A stretch of DNA of 64,000 nt, taken from NCBI RefSeq assembly GCF_020215705.1, contig NZ_JAIWNB010000007.1, positions 186,001 to 250,000 of the forward strand, given 5' to 3'. The stretch's first letter is position 1. Each line of letters opens with the position of its first letter. The notes below the pieces were generated by a model, which was given only the letters and a program-made list of their open reading frames with translations, did no database searches and was not told the DNA's origin. A program made the position numbers and the translations under genes. The DNA comes from Nonomuraea aurantiaca (lineage in GTDB: Bacteria; Actinomycetota; Actinomycetes; Streptosporangiales; Streptosporangiaceae). Below are positions 34,388 to 43,025 of the stretch, piece after piece.

Positions 34388-35521
34388 TCAGGAAGTGGTC
34401 ATCAGGGTCAGGCTCTCGTCCTCCACAGAGGTCGCGATGTCGCGGGTGACGCGGTATCGGGCCAGGTCGGGACCGTCACCGTTGGTGATCTCCTGAGCCA
34501 CGAGGCGGCCGAGCTCGGGCGCGAGGTTGACGCCACTGTGGGTGACGAGGTGATAGAGGCCGGGGGCGCCGGGGTGGGTGCCCGCCAGCGGCAGGCCGTC
34601 CGTCGGCACGGGCCGGACGCCGAGGCGGACCCCGGCCAGGCTGGCGGTGCGCAGCGCGGGAAGGATGCGCTGGCCGGCGGCGTGCAGCCGTTCCGCCAGG
34701 GCGTCGTCGCTCTGGCCGGGCAGGAGCGCGTCGACGGGCCAGGAGATGGAGCAGATCCGGTCTCCGGGGGCGGGGCGCAGGTCCACCTGGGGCGTGGCCA
34801 GGATCGCGCCGAGCCGGAGGCCGGGGACGGGCGTGCTCTCTCCGACCAGCCCGGGGATCCGGGTCATGGGGAGGTCGGTGCCGGCGAGCGCCGCGACGCG
34901 GTCGGCGTCCGGGCCGGTGCAGTTGACCACCCAGTCGGCCTCCCAGCGGCGCGTGCCGGTCTCGACGCCGGTGACGGCGTCGCCGCTGCGGATCAGCGCC
35001 TCTGCCCGCAGGCCGTACCTGATGTCGGCGCCGAGCGTGGCCGCGCGATCGAGCAGGCGCTGGACGAAGAGCGGGGCGTCATACCAAGCGCTCTGGTCGT
35101 GGATGACGAGCTCGCTCGCCGTACACGCCGCGGGATCGACGTCGGGGGCGAGCTCGCGCAGCTCGGACGGGTCGGCGATGCGGCAGACATGCCCCCAGGA
35201 CTTCAGGCGGACGGCCCGCTCCCTGAGCCCCCGCCGGCTCTCCTCGCTGTCACCCCACTGGATGGCGGGCATGGGGTGCCGCCACGACGGGCCCCCGAGC
35301 TCCTCGGCCAGCGTGGCGTGCAGGGCGGCGCTGGCGCGGTTCAGCTCGTAGTACGTCCGTGGGGTCTTCAGATGGGTGACGTCCATGGAGAAGGTTGCGC
35401 TGGAGGTGCCCGCGGCTGGGCCGCCGGCTTCGATGACGACGACCTGAGCCCCTGCGACGGCCAGATGGTAGGCGACGGAGGCGCCGAGCACTCCGGCACC
35501 GAGAACGATGACGCGGGACAC
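34388..35521 (-). CDS. FAD-dependent oxidoreductase, D-amino-acid oxidase/glycine oxidase family
   Basis: 377 residues from GTG 35521 with GAAGGAAAG about 10 nt upstream. The N-terminal FAD loop is VIVLGAGVLGASVAYHLA, followed by VVVIEAGGPAAGTSS. The C-terminus has GLYHLVTHSGVNLAPELGRL, which is the DAO-family flavin/substrate end (R-x-G...THSG). The enzyme would oxidise an amino or imino acid to an imine and peroxide, in the cytoplasm (no signal). The gene directly follows an amino-acid ABC transporter operon on the same strand, 51 bp away, suggesting catabolism of the imported amino acid. Confidence 0.85.
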   Translation of the reverse strand: MSRVIVLGAGVLGASVAYHLAVAGAQVVVIEAGGPAAGTSSATFSMDVTHLKTPRTYYELNRASAALHATLAEELGGPSWRHPMPAIQWGDSEESRRGLRERAVRLKSWGHVCRIADPSELRELAPDVDPAACTASELVIHDQSAWYDAPLFVQRLLDRAATLGADIRYGLRAEALIRSGDAVTGVETGTRRWEADWVVNCTGPDADRVAALAGTDLPMTRIPGLVGESTPVPGLRLGAILATPQVDLRPAPGDRICSISWPVDALLPGQSDDALAERLHAAGQRILPALRTASLAGVRLGVRPVPTDGLPLAGTHPGAPGLYHLVTHSGVNLAPELGRLVAQEITNGDGPDLARYRVTRDIATSVEDESLTLMTTS

Positions 35522-35572
35522 GTGGATATCTTTCCTTCGGGTCTTCGGGGTCTCTTCGGGGGCTTCGCGGGG

Positions 35573-36337
35573 TCAGAGGACCTTGCTGAGGAATGCCCGG
35601 GTGCGCTCGTGCCGGGGCTCGCCGAGCACGGCGCCGGGTGGCCCGGATTCGACGACGACCCCGTCGTCCATGAAGACGATGGTGTCGCACACCTCGCGGG
35701 CGAATCCCATCTCGTGGGTCACGATGATCATCGTCATGCCGTCCTCTTTCACCAGGTCGCGCATGACGTCCAGAACCTCGCCCACGAGCTCGGGGTCGAG
35801 GGCCGAGGTCGGCTCGTCGAACAGCATGAGACCGGGCCGCATCGCCAGGGCGCGGGCGATGGCGACGCGCTGCTGCTGGCCGCCGGACAGCTGGTCGGGG
35901 CGGCTGTTCGCCTTGTCGGCCAGTCCCACCCTGGTCAGCAGGGCGTAGGCGCGCTCGCGTACCTCGGCCTTCGGCTCCTTCTTGACCATGATCGGCGCCG
36001 TCATGATGTTCTCGAGCGCGGTCATGTGCGGGAAGAGGTTGAAGCGCTGGAAGACCATCCCGATGTCCACCCGCTGGGCGGCGATCGCCTTGTCGGGCAG
36101 CTCGTAGACCTTGCCCTCACGCTCCTCGTAGCCGATCAGGCGGTCGCGGAAGTAGAGCCGGCCGGCGTCGATGCGTTCGAGGTGGTTGATGCAGCGCAGG
36201 AAGGTGGACTTGCCGGACCCCGACGGGCCGATCACGGCCAGCACCTCACCCTCCGCGACCTCCAGGTCGATGCCTTTGAGCACGTCGACCGCTCCGTAAC
36301 GCTTGTGCACGCCTTCCGCGCGGATGAGGGACTTCAT
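35573..36337 (-). CDS. Polar amino-acid ABC transporter ATP-binding protein
   Basis: 254 residues from ATG 36337, overlapping the permease stop (ATGA). Walker A is GPSGSGKST, the Q loop is in MVFQRFNLFPH, the ABC signature LSGGQQQRVAIARAL, Walker B LMLFDEP, H-loop THEMG. The insertion YEEREGKVYELPDKAI before the Q loop and the overall length are typical of the GlnQ/HisP polar amino-acid class. Together with the next two genes it forms a complete importer (binding protein, one permease, one ATPase). Confidence 0.92.
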   Translation of the reverse strand: MKSLIRAEGVHKRYGAVDVLKGIDLEVAEGEVLAVIGPSGSGKSTFLRCINHLERIDAGRLYFRDRLIGYEEREGKVYELPDKAIAAQRVDIGMVFQRFNLFPHMTALENIMTAPIMVKKEPKAEVRERAYALLTRVGLADKANSRPDQLSGGQQQRVAIARALAMRPGLMLFDEPTSALDPELVGEVLDVMRDLVKEDGMTMIIVTHEMGFAREVCDTIVFMDDGVVVESGPPGAVLGEPRHERTRAFLSKVL

Positions 36338-37185
36338 CGGCTGAACTTTCGTTCGATGTAGTGCTGCCCGGCGTTCAGGACGGTCGTGGCCACGAGGTAC
36401 CAGAAGCAGGCCACCGTGAGCAGAGCGACCTGCTGGAAGTTCCTGGAGTAGATGCCCTGGATCGAGGTCAGGAGCTCTGGTACGGCGATGGCGAAGACGA
36501 GGGAGGTGGTCTTGAGCATGGAGACCACCTGGTTGCCCGTCGGCGGGATGATGACCCGCATGGCCTGCGGAAGAATGATCTTGCGCAGGGTCTGGAAGCG
36601 GGTCAGGCCCAGGGCGTGGGCCGCCTCCGTCTGGCCGGGGTCGACGGAGGTGATGCCGGCCCGGACGATCTCCCCCATGTAGGCCGCCTCGTGCAGGCCG
36701 AGGCCCAGCACCGCCGCGGTGAGCTGGGTGATGATCATGTTCGTGTCGAACTCCACGAACGTCGGTCCCCACGGCACGCCGAATCCGATCGTCGGCACCA
36801 CCGCGGACAGGAAGTACCAGAACAACAGCTGCACCAGCAGGGGCACGCCGCGGAAGACCCAGATGTAGAACCCGCTCAGCGCCGAAAGCAACGGGTTGGG
36901 CGACATGCGCAGCACCGCGAGGACGATGCCGCCCGCGACGCCGACCACCATGGCGAGCACCGTGAGCAGCAGCGTGGTGCCGAGCCCGGTCAGGACCGCG
37001 GGGGAGAAGAGGTACTCGCCGACGACCTTCCACTCCATGCGCGGGTTGGCCACCCACCCCTGCAGCAGGAAGATCGCCAGGAAGCCGAGGACACCCGCGC
37101 CCACCCAACGCCCCGGATGACGGAGCGGGACGGCCTGGATCCGCACTTGCGAATCCGGGCCCGCCGTCTGCCGGGTCGTGGTCAC
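36334..37185 (-). CDS. Polar amino-acid ABC transporter permease
   Basis: 283 residues from GTG 37185, overlapping the binding-protein stop (GTGA). About five to six membrane helices; the HisM/GlnP pattern is visible: GFYIWVFRGVPLLVQLLFWY and the EAA loop EAAHALGLTRFQTLRKIILPQA. Single permease gene, so the channel should be a homodimer. It belongs to the SBP-permease-ATPase operon. Confidence 0.92.
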   Translation of the reverse strand: MTTTRQTAGPDSQVRIQAVPLRHPGRWVGAGVLGFLAIFLLQGWVANPRMEWKVVGEYLFSPAVLTGLGTTLLLTVLAMVVGVAGGIVLAVLRMSPNPLLSALSGFYIWVFRGVPLLVQLLFWYFLSAVVPTIGFGVPWGPTFVEFDTNMIITQLTAAVLGLGLHEAAYMGEIVRAGITSVDPGQTEAAHALGLTRFQTLRKIILPQAMRVIIPPTGNQVVSMLKTTSLVFAIAVPELLTSIQGIYSRNFQQVALLTVACFWYLVATTVLNAGQHYIERKFSR

Positions 37186-38069
37186 GACTCGCCGCCGTTG
37201 ATCACCGCTTTGTCGAGGGCGCCCGACGCCATCTCCCACCTGGCGAGGATCTTGGCGTAGGAGCCGTTGTCCATCAGCTTCTGCAGCGCCTGCTGTACGG
37301 CCTTGGCCAGGTTCTGATCCTCCTTGTTGACGAGGATCCCGTACGGGAGGAAGCGGTAGGGCTGACCCACCTGCTTCATCCGGCCACTGGACTGGGCGGC
37401 CTGGTAGGTGATGGTGGGGGTGCCGCCGATGAAGGCGTTGGCCCGGCCGGTGGAGACGGCCTGCAGACAGCCGGCCGTGTCGGGGAACACCAGCACCTTG
37501 ACCGCCGGCTTGCCCGCTCCCGTGCACTTCGTGTTCTGCTGCTCGGCGTCGTCGGCCTGGGCGGTGCCCTGCTCGACGGCCGCCGTCTTCCCGCAGAGAT
37601 CCTCGAGCGACTTGATCGACTGAGCGTCCTTCTCCTGGACCAGGAGCGAGCTACTGGTCTTGAAGTAGTCGACGAACGTGACCTTCTCGCGGCGTTCCGG
37701 CTTGTCGAGCATCGCCTGGACGGCCAGGTCGTAGCGGCGGGCCTGCACGCCGGCGATGAGGCTGTCGAAGCTGGCCTGGTTGAACGTCACCTCGACGCCG
37801 AGCACCTGGCCGATGGCCTTCATCAGCTCGGGTTCGAGGCCGATGACCGTCTTGTTGTCGGTGTCGAGGTAGACCAGGGGCGGGTAGTTGTGGCCCGCCG
37901 CGATGTTGAGCGTGCCACTCTTCTTGATCTTGTCGGGCAGAAGCTCGTGGAGCTCCTGATTCTTCTGCTGCGCTGGCGCGGCTGCCTGGGACGTGCCGCT
38001 TCCAGAACAAGCTGTCAGGGACAGGAGTCCCACCAGGCCGAATGCGGCGGCTGCTTGGGTGAACCGCAT
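37182..38069 (-). CDS. Amino-acid ABC transporter substrate-binding lipoprotein
   Basis: 295 residues from ATG 38069; a GTG at 38081 would add four residues. Lipoprotein signal with lipobox LTAC at about residues 17-20, so it is anchored to the outer face of the membrane. The mature part is a SBP_bac_3 protein (GTLNIAAGHNYPPLVYLDT, YDLAVQAMLDKPERREKVTFVDYF). The Asp/Arg ligand pattern for alpha-amino groups is consistent. First gene of the import operon, divergent from a LysR regulator. The particular amino acid cannot be read. Confidence 0.9.
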   Translation of the reverse strand: MRFTQAAAAFGLVGLLSLTACSGSGTSQAAAPAQQKNQELHELLPDKIKKSGTLNIAAGHNYPPLVYLDTDNKTVIGLEPELMKAIGQVLGVEVTFNQASFDSLIAGVQARRYDLAVQAMLDKPERREKVTFVDYFKTSSSLLVQEKDAQSIKSLEDLCGKTAAVEQGTAQADDAEQQNTKCTGAGKPAVKVLVFPDTAGCLQAVSTGRANAFIGGTPTITYQAAQSSGRMKQVGQPYRFLPYGILVNKEDQNLAKAVQQALQKLMDNGSYAKILARWEMASGALDKAVINGGES

Positions 38070-38300
38070 GGAGCAGGACACCCCCTCTCAGGCGTAGTAC
38101 GACGTTCCGTAAACACCAATATTGGGGGTCCGTTTGGAAACGACAAGGTGAGCGAGCATTCGTATTGGTGCACAGGCTGTTCAGCCTTGCTTATCCTTTT
38201 ACCCGATTCGACCAGCCAGCCGACCCTGAGGGCCGATCGCATCGCCTCTAGTCGGCCCACGGTCTGGTGATGCTAGTCGCCCGACTGTTAAGTTGGCTCG

Positions 38301-39227
38301 ATGCTTACCCCGGGCCAGTTGCAGGCCATCCGTGAAGTGGTCGCCACCGGTTCGCTCAGGACCGCCGCCAAGCGCCTCGGATTCACCCCGTCGGCCATCT
38401 CGCAGCAGGTCTCCTCGCTGGAGCGGAGCCTGGGGGTCCAGCTGTTCGAGCGCCTGCCGCGCAGCATCCGGCCCACCGCGGCCGGGGCCGAGCTGGCCCG
38501 CAAGGCCGCCAGGTTGCTGGCCGATCTGGAGGCGGCGGAGGAGGAGATGCGCTCCTTCGCCGCCGCCCACCGGGGCAGGCTGCGGCTCGGCAGCTTCTGG
38601 TCCGCCGGATTCCGCCTGGCGCCCGCCGTACTGGCCGAGTTCCTCCGCGACCACCCCAACGTGGACATCCGCTACGAGGAAGGCGATCCGCACCGGACCA
38701 TTCCGGCGGTGAACGAGGGACGGCTCGACCTGGCCGTGGTCTTCGAGTACGGCATGGTGCCGCACAGCTGGCCGAAGGACCTGAACATGACGTTGATCAT
38801 GGAGGAGCCGCTGTACGTGCTCGTGCCGACCGGTCATCGCCTGGCCGCCCGCAAGCGCATCCAGTTCGGGGAGCTGTCCGCCGAACGATGGATCTCCTAC
38901 ACCGAGGGGATGGACGCCTCACTCAACCTGTCGCACATCTGCGCGGCCAGCGGCTTCGACCCCGACGTGCTGTTCCGCACCAACGACTACAACCTGCCGT
39001 TCGAGCTCGTACGCAAAGGGCTGGGGGTGGCGATCGTGCCGGAGCTGGCGATGATCGAGTCGCACGACGTGTGCGTCTTCCGGCTCGGCGACAGCTCCCA
39101 CATTCGCCGGGTCTTCACCGTGTGCCGCGCCACTGACCCGAACCCCCTGCTCAGCCACGCGACGAGCATGCTCATCAGCGCCGCCGAATCCCTGCACCGG
39201 CGGACGGATCTGCCCGTCGCCGTATGA
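38301..39227 (+). CDS. LysR-family regulator of the amino-acid transport/oxidase operon
   Basis: 308 residues. DNA-binding helix-turn-helix VVATGSLRTAAKRLGFTPSA and ISQQVSSLERSLGVQLFERL, then an effector domain. It is divergent from the ABC transporter operon over a 230-bp gap, which makes that operon its likely target. ATG 38301 lacks a Shine-Dalgarno; TAAGTT at 38289-38294 lies six bases upstream and could be the -10 of a leaderless transcript, though no good -35 is seen. Confidence 0.85.
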   Translation: MLTPGQLQAIREVVATGSLRTAAKRLGFTPSAISQQVSSLERSLGVQLFERLPRSIRPTAAGAELARKAARLLADLEAAEEEMRSFAAAHRGRLRLGSFWSAGFRLAPAVLAEFLRDHPNVDIRYEEGDPHRTIPAVNEGRLDLAVVFEYGMVPHSWPKDLNMTLIMEEPLYVLVPTGHRLAARKRIQFGELSAERWISYTEGMDASLNLSHICAASGFDPDVLFRTNDYNLPFELVRKGLGVAIVPELAMIESHDVCVFRLGDSSHIRRVFTVCRATDPNPLLSHATSMLISAAESLHRRTDLPVAV

Positions 39228-39263
39228 GCCCGGCCGCTTGTTCAACCGCCCTCACGTGCCGCT

Positions 39264-39599
39264 TCAGCCGGCGAACCTCTTCGCGACGTCCCGCGCCCAG
39301 CGTGCGGCCTCGGCCGCCTGGTCGCCGGTGAAGGGCGCGCCGGGCAGCCGGCCCAGGCGCTCCACCTGCTCGGCGTAGCGCAGGTGCTCCTGATGAGCGT
39401 GCTCGCGGCAGGTGAGACAAGTGACGCTCTCCGGACGCGGCGAGGTCATCGCATAGGGCACCTGGAGCCCGCAACCGGTGGTGACGACGCTCGGTGCGTC
39501 GGGCACGCGGCCCAGCATCGACACGATCGCATTGCGGTAGGCGGCACCGGCCTGCATCACCTTCTGCTCGACGTGAATGTGCGGATCGGTCTGGCTCAT
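39264..39599 (-). CDS. Hypothetical protein with CxxC...H motif
   Basis: 111 residues, start ATG 39599 with GGAGG at good distance. I do not recognise the family. It has a CxxCxxHxxxEH element (CLTCREHAHQEH) that could bind a metal, and a mostly helical acidic composition. No signal peptide or membrane segment. It lies 39 bp downstream of the ADP-ribosylglycohydrolase-like gene on the same strand, so the two may be cotranscribed. Confidence 0.65.
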   Translation of the reverse strand: MSQTDPHIHVEQKVMQAGAAYRNAIVSMLGRVPDAPSVVTTGCGLQVPYAMTSPRPESVTCLTCREHAHQEHLRYAEQVERLGRLPGAPFTGDQAAEAARWARDVAKRFAG

Positions 39600-39638
39600 C
39601 TGCGTCTGCGCCTCCGTCCGAGTCGTCCGGGAATCAGG

Positions 39639-40217
39639 CTAATGCGTGGACTCATGTGGGGCGCCTGACCAGTCCGGTAGTGGTTCGCACCTTTCTCTCC
39701 ACTGTGGCGGCAGTTGAGTGCTTTCGGCGGCTGCGATGATCCCGCCGACGATGGCGCACGTGGTATCGACGTCCCCGCCGGCCGCCGCCGTGGTCCACAT
39801 GGCGGTTTCGAAGTCGCGGCGTTCGCGAGCCGCCACCCAGAGGGTGAACGGGACCGTGTCGTGCGCGGCGACCTGCCGGCCGTTGCCGAGCATCGCCGAG
39901 AGCGTCCGCCAGTCGCCGCCCTCACGCACCAGCCGGAGCATCCGGTTCGTCGCGGGGCCGTAGCCGCGGTCGAAATCATGACGGGCGGCGAAGCTCGCGG
40001 CGAGCTCGTCCTGGTCGATGGCGCCGTGGTCGGCCAGAACGCGATAGATGGAGCAGGCCATCTCGGTGTCATCCGTCCACTGCCAAGGGCCGGGCGGCAG
40101 GAGGCGGGAGGAGAGGGCGTGCTGGTTGGCCGGTACGAAGAACTGGGAGCCGAAGGAGCCGCCGAGCGCCAAGCCAAGGAGAGAGGCTGTGCTCCGCGCG
40201 GAGAGATGAGCTGACAT
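39639..40217 (-). CDS. ADP-ribosylglycohydrolase-like protein with internal deletion
   Basis: 192 residues from ATG 40217 (three more if ATG 40226 is used); family members are usually about 260-300. The N-terminal half has WTDDTEMA (metal-binding Asp pair), and the end has GGDVDTTCAIVGG (second Asp-x-Asp-Thr site). The central segment that normally carries GNGAAMR-type residues and the TH...A motif is absent: REGGDWRTLS runs directly into AMLGNGRQVAAHDTVPF. The usual GDA(F/L)G is GGSFG here. It may be an inactive or altered enzyme removing ADP-ribose from proteins or RNA. The reading frame is intact. Confidence 0.75.
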   Translation of the reverse strand: MSAHLSARSTASLLGLALGGSFGSQFFVPANQHALSSRLLPPGPWQWTDDTEMACSIYRVLADHGAIDQDELAASFAARHDFDRGYGPATNRMLRLVREGGDWRTLSAMLGNGRQVAAHDTVPFTLWVAARERRDFETAMWTTAAAGGDVDTTCAIVGGIIAAAESTQLPPQWRERCEPLPDWSGAPHESTH

Positions 40218-40348
40218 CACTGCCATTGTGCAGCACTTCGGCCGGCCGGGCCGCGCTTCGAGAGCCGAAGCGCGGCGCCGCCTGGGGCCGGCGGGCGCTC
40301 GACGAGGTCGAGCAGACGATCTTCGGCGTGTGACCTCACGGCTCCGGG

Positions 40349-40747
40349 TCAGGCGTCCTCAGGTCCGGAGGGGGCGACCCACTCGACGAACTGGACGATC
40401 ACGCCGTTGGGGTCGGTGACCTGGAAGAGGCGTTCGCCCCAGGGCTCCTCCCGCAGCGGCATGGTGATCTCGACGCCCTCGGCGCGCAGCCGCTTCTCCT
40501 CGGCCTCGATGCCGGTGCCGGTGAAGGCGAGGATCAGGCCGGAGGCGTGCTGGTCGCGCTGGCCGGGCGGCAGGACCTCGATGCCGCGGGCGAGCAGGAC
40601 GATGTCCACGGCGGCGTCGTCACGCGACAGGGAGGCGAACCCGTCGGCGGCGGCCTGCTCGGCGTAACCGAGGTGGGTGGTGAAGAACCGCTGGGAGGCG
40701 GCGACGTCGTCGACGGTGAGCGAGACGGTGGACGCGGTGATCTGCAA
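40349..40747 (-). CDS. VOC-family (glyoxalase/bleomycin-resistance fold) protein
   Basis: 132 residues from TTG 40747 (LQITASTVSLTVDDVAASQ), chosen because GAGGAG sits 7 nt upstream and the protein then starts like its relatives; ATG 40762 lies inside that ribosome site. Two beta-alpha-beta-beta-beta units are visible, ending in GERLFQVTDPNGVIVQFVEW, with the metal/ligand Glu near the end. The substrate is unknown. It is divergent from a TetR gene across palindromic sequences, so it is probably that regulator's target. Confidence 0.8.
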   Translation of the reverse strand: MQITASTVSLTVDDVAASQRFFTTHLGYAEQAAADGFASLSRDDAAVDIVLLARGIEVLPPGQRDQHASGLILAFTGTGIEAEEKRLRAEGVEITMPLREEPWGERLFQVTDPNGVIVQFVEWVAPSGPEDA

Positions 40748-40812
40748 GGCGGTTCTCCTCATCGGCTGTGGGGAGCCTGTCGGTGAGGCGGTATACATAC
40801 GTTCGTCGCAAA

Positions 40813-40829
40813 TTTACGGCGAACGTAAA
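40813..40829. promoter_or_regulatory. TetR-type operator candidate between VOC and TetR genes
   Basis: TTTACG-GCGAA-CGTAAA, a perfect 6-bp-arm dyad, in the 140-bp divergent gap. A second smaller dyad CGTA-AAAA-TACG lies at 40857-40868. Both share the CGTA/TACG half site, as expected for two binding sites of one TetR dimer. Confidence 0.55.
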
Positions 40830-40875
40830 CTTAGCCGGAAGGCTGATGGATGTCAACGTAAAAATACGACGAGGG

Positions 40876-40887
40876 TAAGATCTCGCC
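40876..40887 (+). promoter_or_regulatory. -10 element of a leaderless TetR transcript
   Basis: TAAGAT at 40876-40881 matches TANNNT and lies six bases upstream of ATG 40888, with no Shine-Dalgarno between. The CGTA-AAAA-TACG dyad is immediately upstream, so autorepression is likely. Confidence 0.45.
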
Positions 40888-41541
40888 ATGGCTACCGACA
40901 CCACATCGCCCGTGCCGCCCGCCGGCCTGCGGGAATCCAAGAAGCAGGAGACTCGGCAGCTCATCTCCGACCATGCCACCCGCCTGTTCATCGCCCAGGG
41001 CTTCGAGCAGACCACCATCGCCGAGATCGCCGTCGCCGCACGGGTCGCGAAGAAGACGGTGACCAACTACTTCGCGCGCAAGGAGGACCTGGCCCTGGAT
41101 CACCAGGACGCTTTCATCGCCTCCCTGGCACACACGGTGGCCGAGCGGCGGGACGGCGAGTCGGCCCTGGCGGCGCTGCGCCGCGCCTTCGCCGACGCCG
41201 CCACGGCCGCGGATCCGGTCGCCGGGTTCTCCGGCCCCGCCTTCGCCCGCATGGTCGCCGCCAGCCCCACCCTCTCGGCCTGCCTGCGCGGCCTGCACGA
41301 CCAGCGCGAGCATGCCCTGGCCCACGCTCTCGCCGCCGCCGTGGGCGCACCGCCGGAGGACATCACCGTCCGGACCGCCGCCGCGCTGCTCGGCACCGTC
41401 CACCGCATCCTGTTCCAGCGCATCCAGGACCTCACCCTGGCCGACCGCCCCAACGACGAGATCGCCGAAACCGTCGCCGCGGAGGCGGCCCGCGCCTTCG
41501 ACATGCTCGAACCGGCCCTTGGCCACTACGCCATCGCCTGA
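40888..41541 (+). CDS. TetR-family regulator (AcrR-like)
   Basis: 217 residues. N-terminal helix-turn-helix: ETRQLISDHATRLFIAQGFE, TTIAEIAVAARVAKKTVTNYF, typical TetR. The C-terminal ligand domain is helical. Divergent from the VOC gene with CGTA/TACG palindromes between; probably controls that gene and itself. Convergent with the ferredoxin gene downstream (25 bp gap). Confidence 0.88.
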   Translation: MATDTTSPVPPAGLRESKKQETRQLISDHATRLFIAQGFEQTTIAEIAVAARVAKKTVTNYFARKEDLALDHQDAFIASLAHTVAERRDGESALAALRRAFADAATAADPVAGFSGPAFARMVAASPTLSACLRGLHDQREHALAHALAAAVGAPPEDITVRTAAALLGTVHRILFQRIQDLTLADRPNDEIAETVAAEAARAFDMLEPALGHYAIA

Positions 41542-41566
41542 CGCGCGATCGCGGAGCGCCTCGTGC

Positions 41567-41767
41567 TTACGCCTGCTCGGTCAGCTCGATGGCGGCGCCG
41601 GGGCAGACGGCGGCGGCCTCGCGGACCGCGCTGTGCCGGTCGGCCGCGGGCTCGGGTTCGAGCAGGATGACGATGCCGTCCTCGTCGCGCTGGTCGAACA
41701 CCTCCGGCGCGATCAGTACGCACTGCCCGGCGCCGCAGCACTTGTCCTCGTCCACGATGACTTTCAT
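41567..41767 (-). CDS. [3Fe-4S] ferredoxin for P450
   Basis: 66 residues. Cysteine pattern CCGAGQC...CPG: three ligand cysteines (one of Cys10/11, Cys16, Cys54-55 region) with the second position of the cluster non-cysteine, as in actinobacterial 3Fe-4S ferredoxins that feed cytochrome P450s. The P450 gene lies immediately upstream in the same direction (28-bp gap). It would shuttle electrons from the reductase at 43107-44336 to the P450. Confidence 0.88.
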   Translation of the reverse strand: MKVIVDEDKCCGAGQCVLIAPEVFDQRDEDGIVILLEPEPAADRHSAVREAAAVCPGAAIELTEQA

Positions 41768-41795
41768 CTGAGAGCTCCCTCCTTACCGATCAGGA

Positions 41796-43010
41796 TCACC
41801 AGCGGACCGGCACCGTACGCAGGCCGCCGACCGCCAGCCCTTCCACGCGCTCCAGCTCCGTCACCGGCACCGCCAGCTCCAGCGTGGGGAGTTTGCGCAG
41901 CAGCACCTCCAGTACGACCTGCAGCTCCGTGCGGGCCAGCGCCTGACCGAGGCAGGAATGCGCGCCGGAGCCGAAAGCCAGGTGGGGGTTGGGGCTGCGG
42001 GTCAGGTCCATCTGGTCGGCGGCCTCGAAGGCGCTCTCGTCCCGGTTGGCGGCGGCCATGCTGCAGATCACGGTCGTGCCCTTGGGCAGGACCGTGCCGC
42101 TGACCTCGGTCTCCTCTTTGAGGTAGCGCGGCAGGCCGAAGCCGGAGTTGGCGTCGAGGCGCAGCGTCTCCTCCACCGTGGAGCGGATCAGCGCGGGCTC
42201 GGCCAGCAGGCGCTCCCACCGGGTACGGTCGGCCAGCAGCATGGAGACCATCTTGCCGATCATGTTGGCGGTGGTCTCGTGGCCGGCGACCAGCAGCGCC
42301 ATGCCGGTGACGAGGATCTGGATCTCGGCCAGCCCGCCGTCTTCTGGACCGCCGGCCGCGATCAGCTCGCTCAGCAGGTCGTCGCCCGGCTCGGTGCGCT
42401 TGGCGGCGAGGTGGTCGGACATGTACTGGAAGAACTCGGCCTGGGCGGCCTCGATCTCGTCCTTGCCGTAGCGGGTGAGGTTGAGCAGCGTGTCTGACCA
42501 GTACGAGAACTGGTCCCGATCTTCGGCGGGCACGCCGAGCATGTCGCAGATGACGTACACCGGCAGCGGGAAGCCCAGGCCCGCCCTGAGGTCGCCGGGG
42601 GCGCCGCGCTCGACCATGCCGTCGATCAGGCCCTCGGCGATCCGCGCCATCTGGGGTCGCAGGGCGTTCATGCGCTTGGCGGTGAACCACTTGCCGACCA
42701 GCCGCCGCCAGTGCTGGTGCTCCTCTCCGCCGTCGGGGATGATCGCCGCCATCTCGCTGTTGAACAGTCCGCCGTCGTCCGTGGCCGAGAGCCGGGCGGC
42801 GTCGGGGGCGTTCAGCAGACGGGTGAAGCGCGGGTCGGCCAGCACTTCCTTGACGTCGTCATAGCGGGTCAGCAGCGTCGCCTGGTCGCCGCTGGGCAGC
42901 TTCACGTGCGCCACCGGGCACTTGCCGCGCAGCTCGGCCCACTCCCCGGGCGGGTCCAGCGCCGCGTCGCTGGGGATCGGATAGCTCAGAACCTGCTCGT
43001 TGATGCTCAT
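41796..43010 (-). CDS. Cytochrome P450
   Basis: 404 residues, soluble bacterial class I length, start ATG 43010 with GAGGAG upstream. Heme-ligand Cys353 in FGSGAHSCLGQALARTEL; I-helix oxygen-activation motif AGHETT; K-helix ExxR as EETLR. All P450 hallmarks are intact, so it should be active given electron donors, and both are encoded alongside (ferredoxin downstream, reductase upstream). The 5' leader contains a tetranucleotide repeat tract. Substrate unknown; the TetR regulator points to a xenobiotic or secondary metabolite. Confidence 0.93.
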   Translation of the reverse strand: MSINEQVLSYPIPSDAALDPPGEWAELRGKCPVAHVKLPSGDQATLLTRYDDVKEVLADPRFTRLLNAPDAARLSATDDGGLFNSEMAAIIPDGGEEHQHWRRLVGKWFTAKRMNALRPQMARIAEGLIDGMVERGAPGDLRAGLGFPLPVYVICDMLGVPAEDRDQFSYWSDTLLNLTRYGKDEIEAAQAEFFQYMSDHLAAKRTEPGDDLLSELIAAGGPEDGGLAEIQILVTGMALLVAGHETTANMIGKMVSMLLADRTRWERLLAEPALIRSTVEETLRLDANSGFGLPRYLKEETEVSGTVLPKGTTVICSMAAANRDESAFEAADQMDLTRSPNPHLAFGSGAHSCLGQALARTELQVVLEVLLRKLPTLELAVPVTELERVEGLAVGGLRTVPVRW

Positions 43011-43025
43011 CGGGCATCTCCTCGT

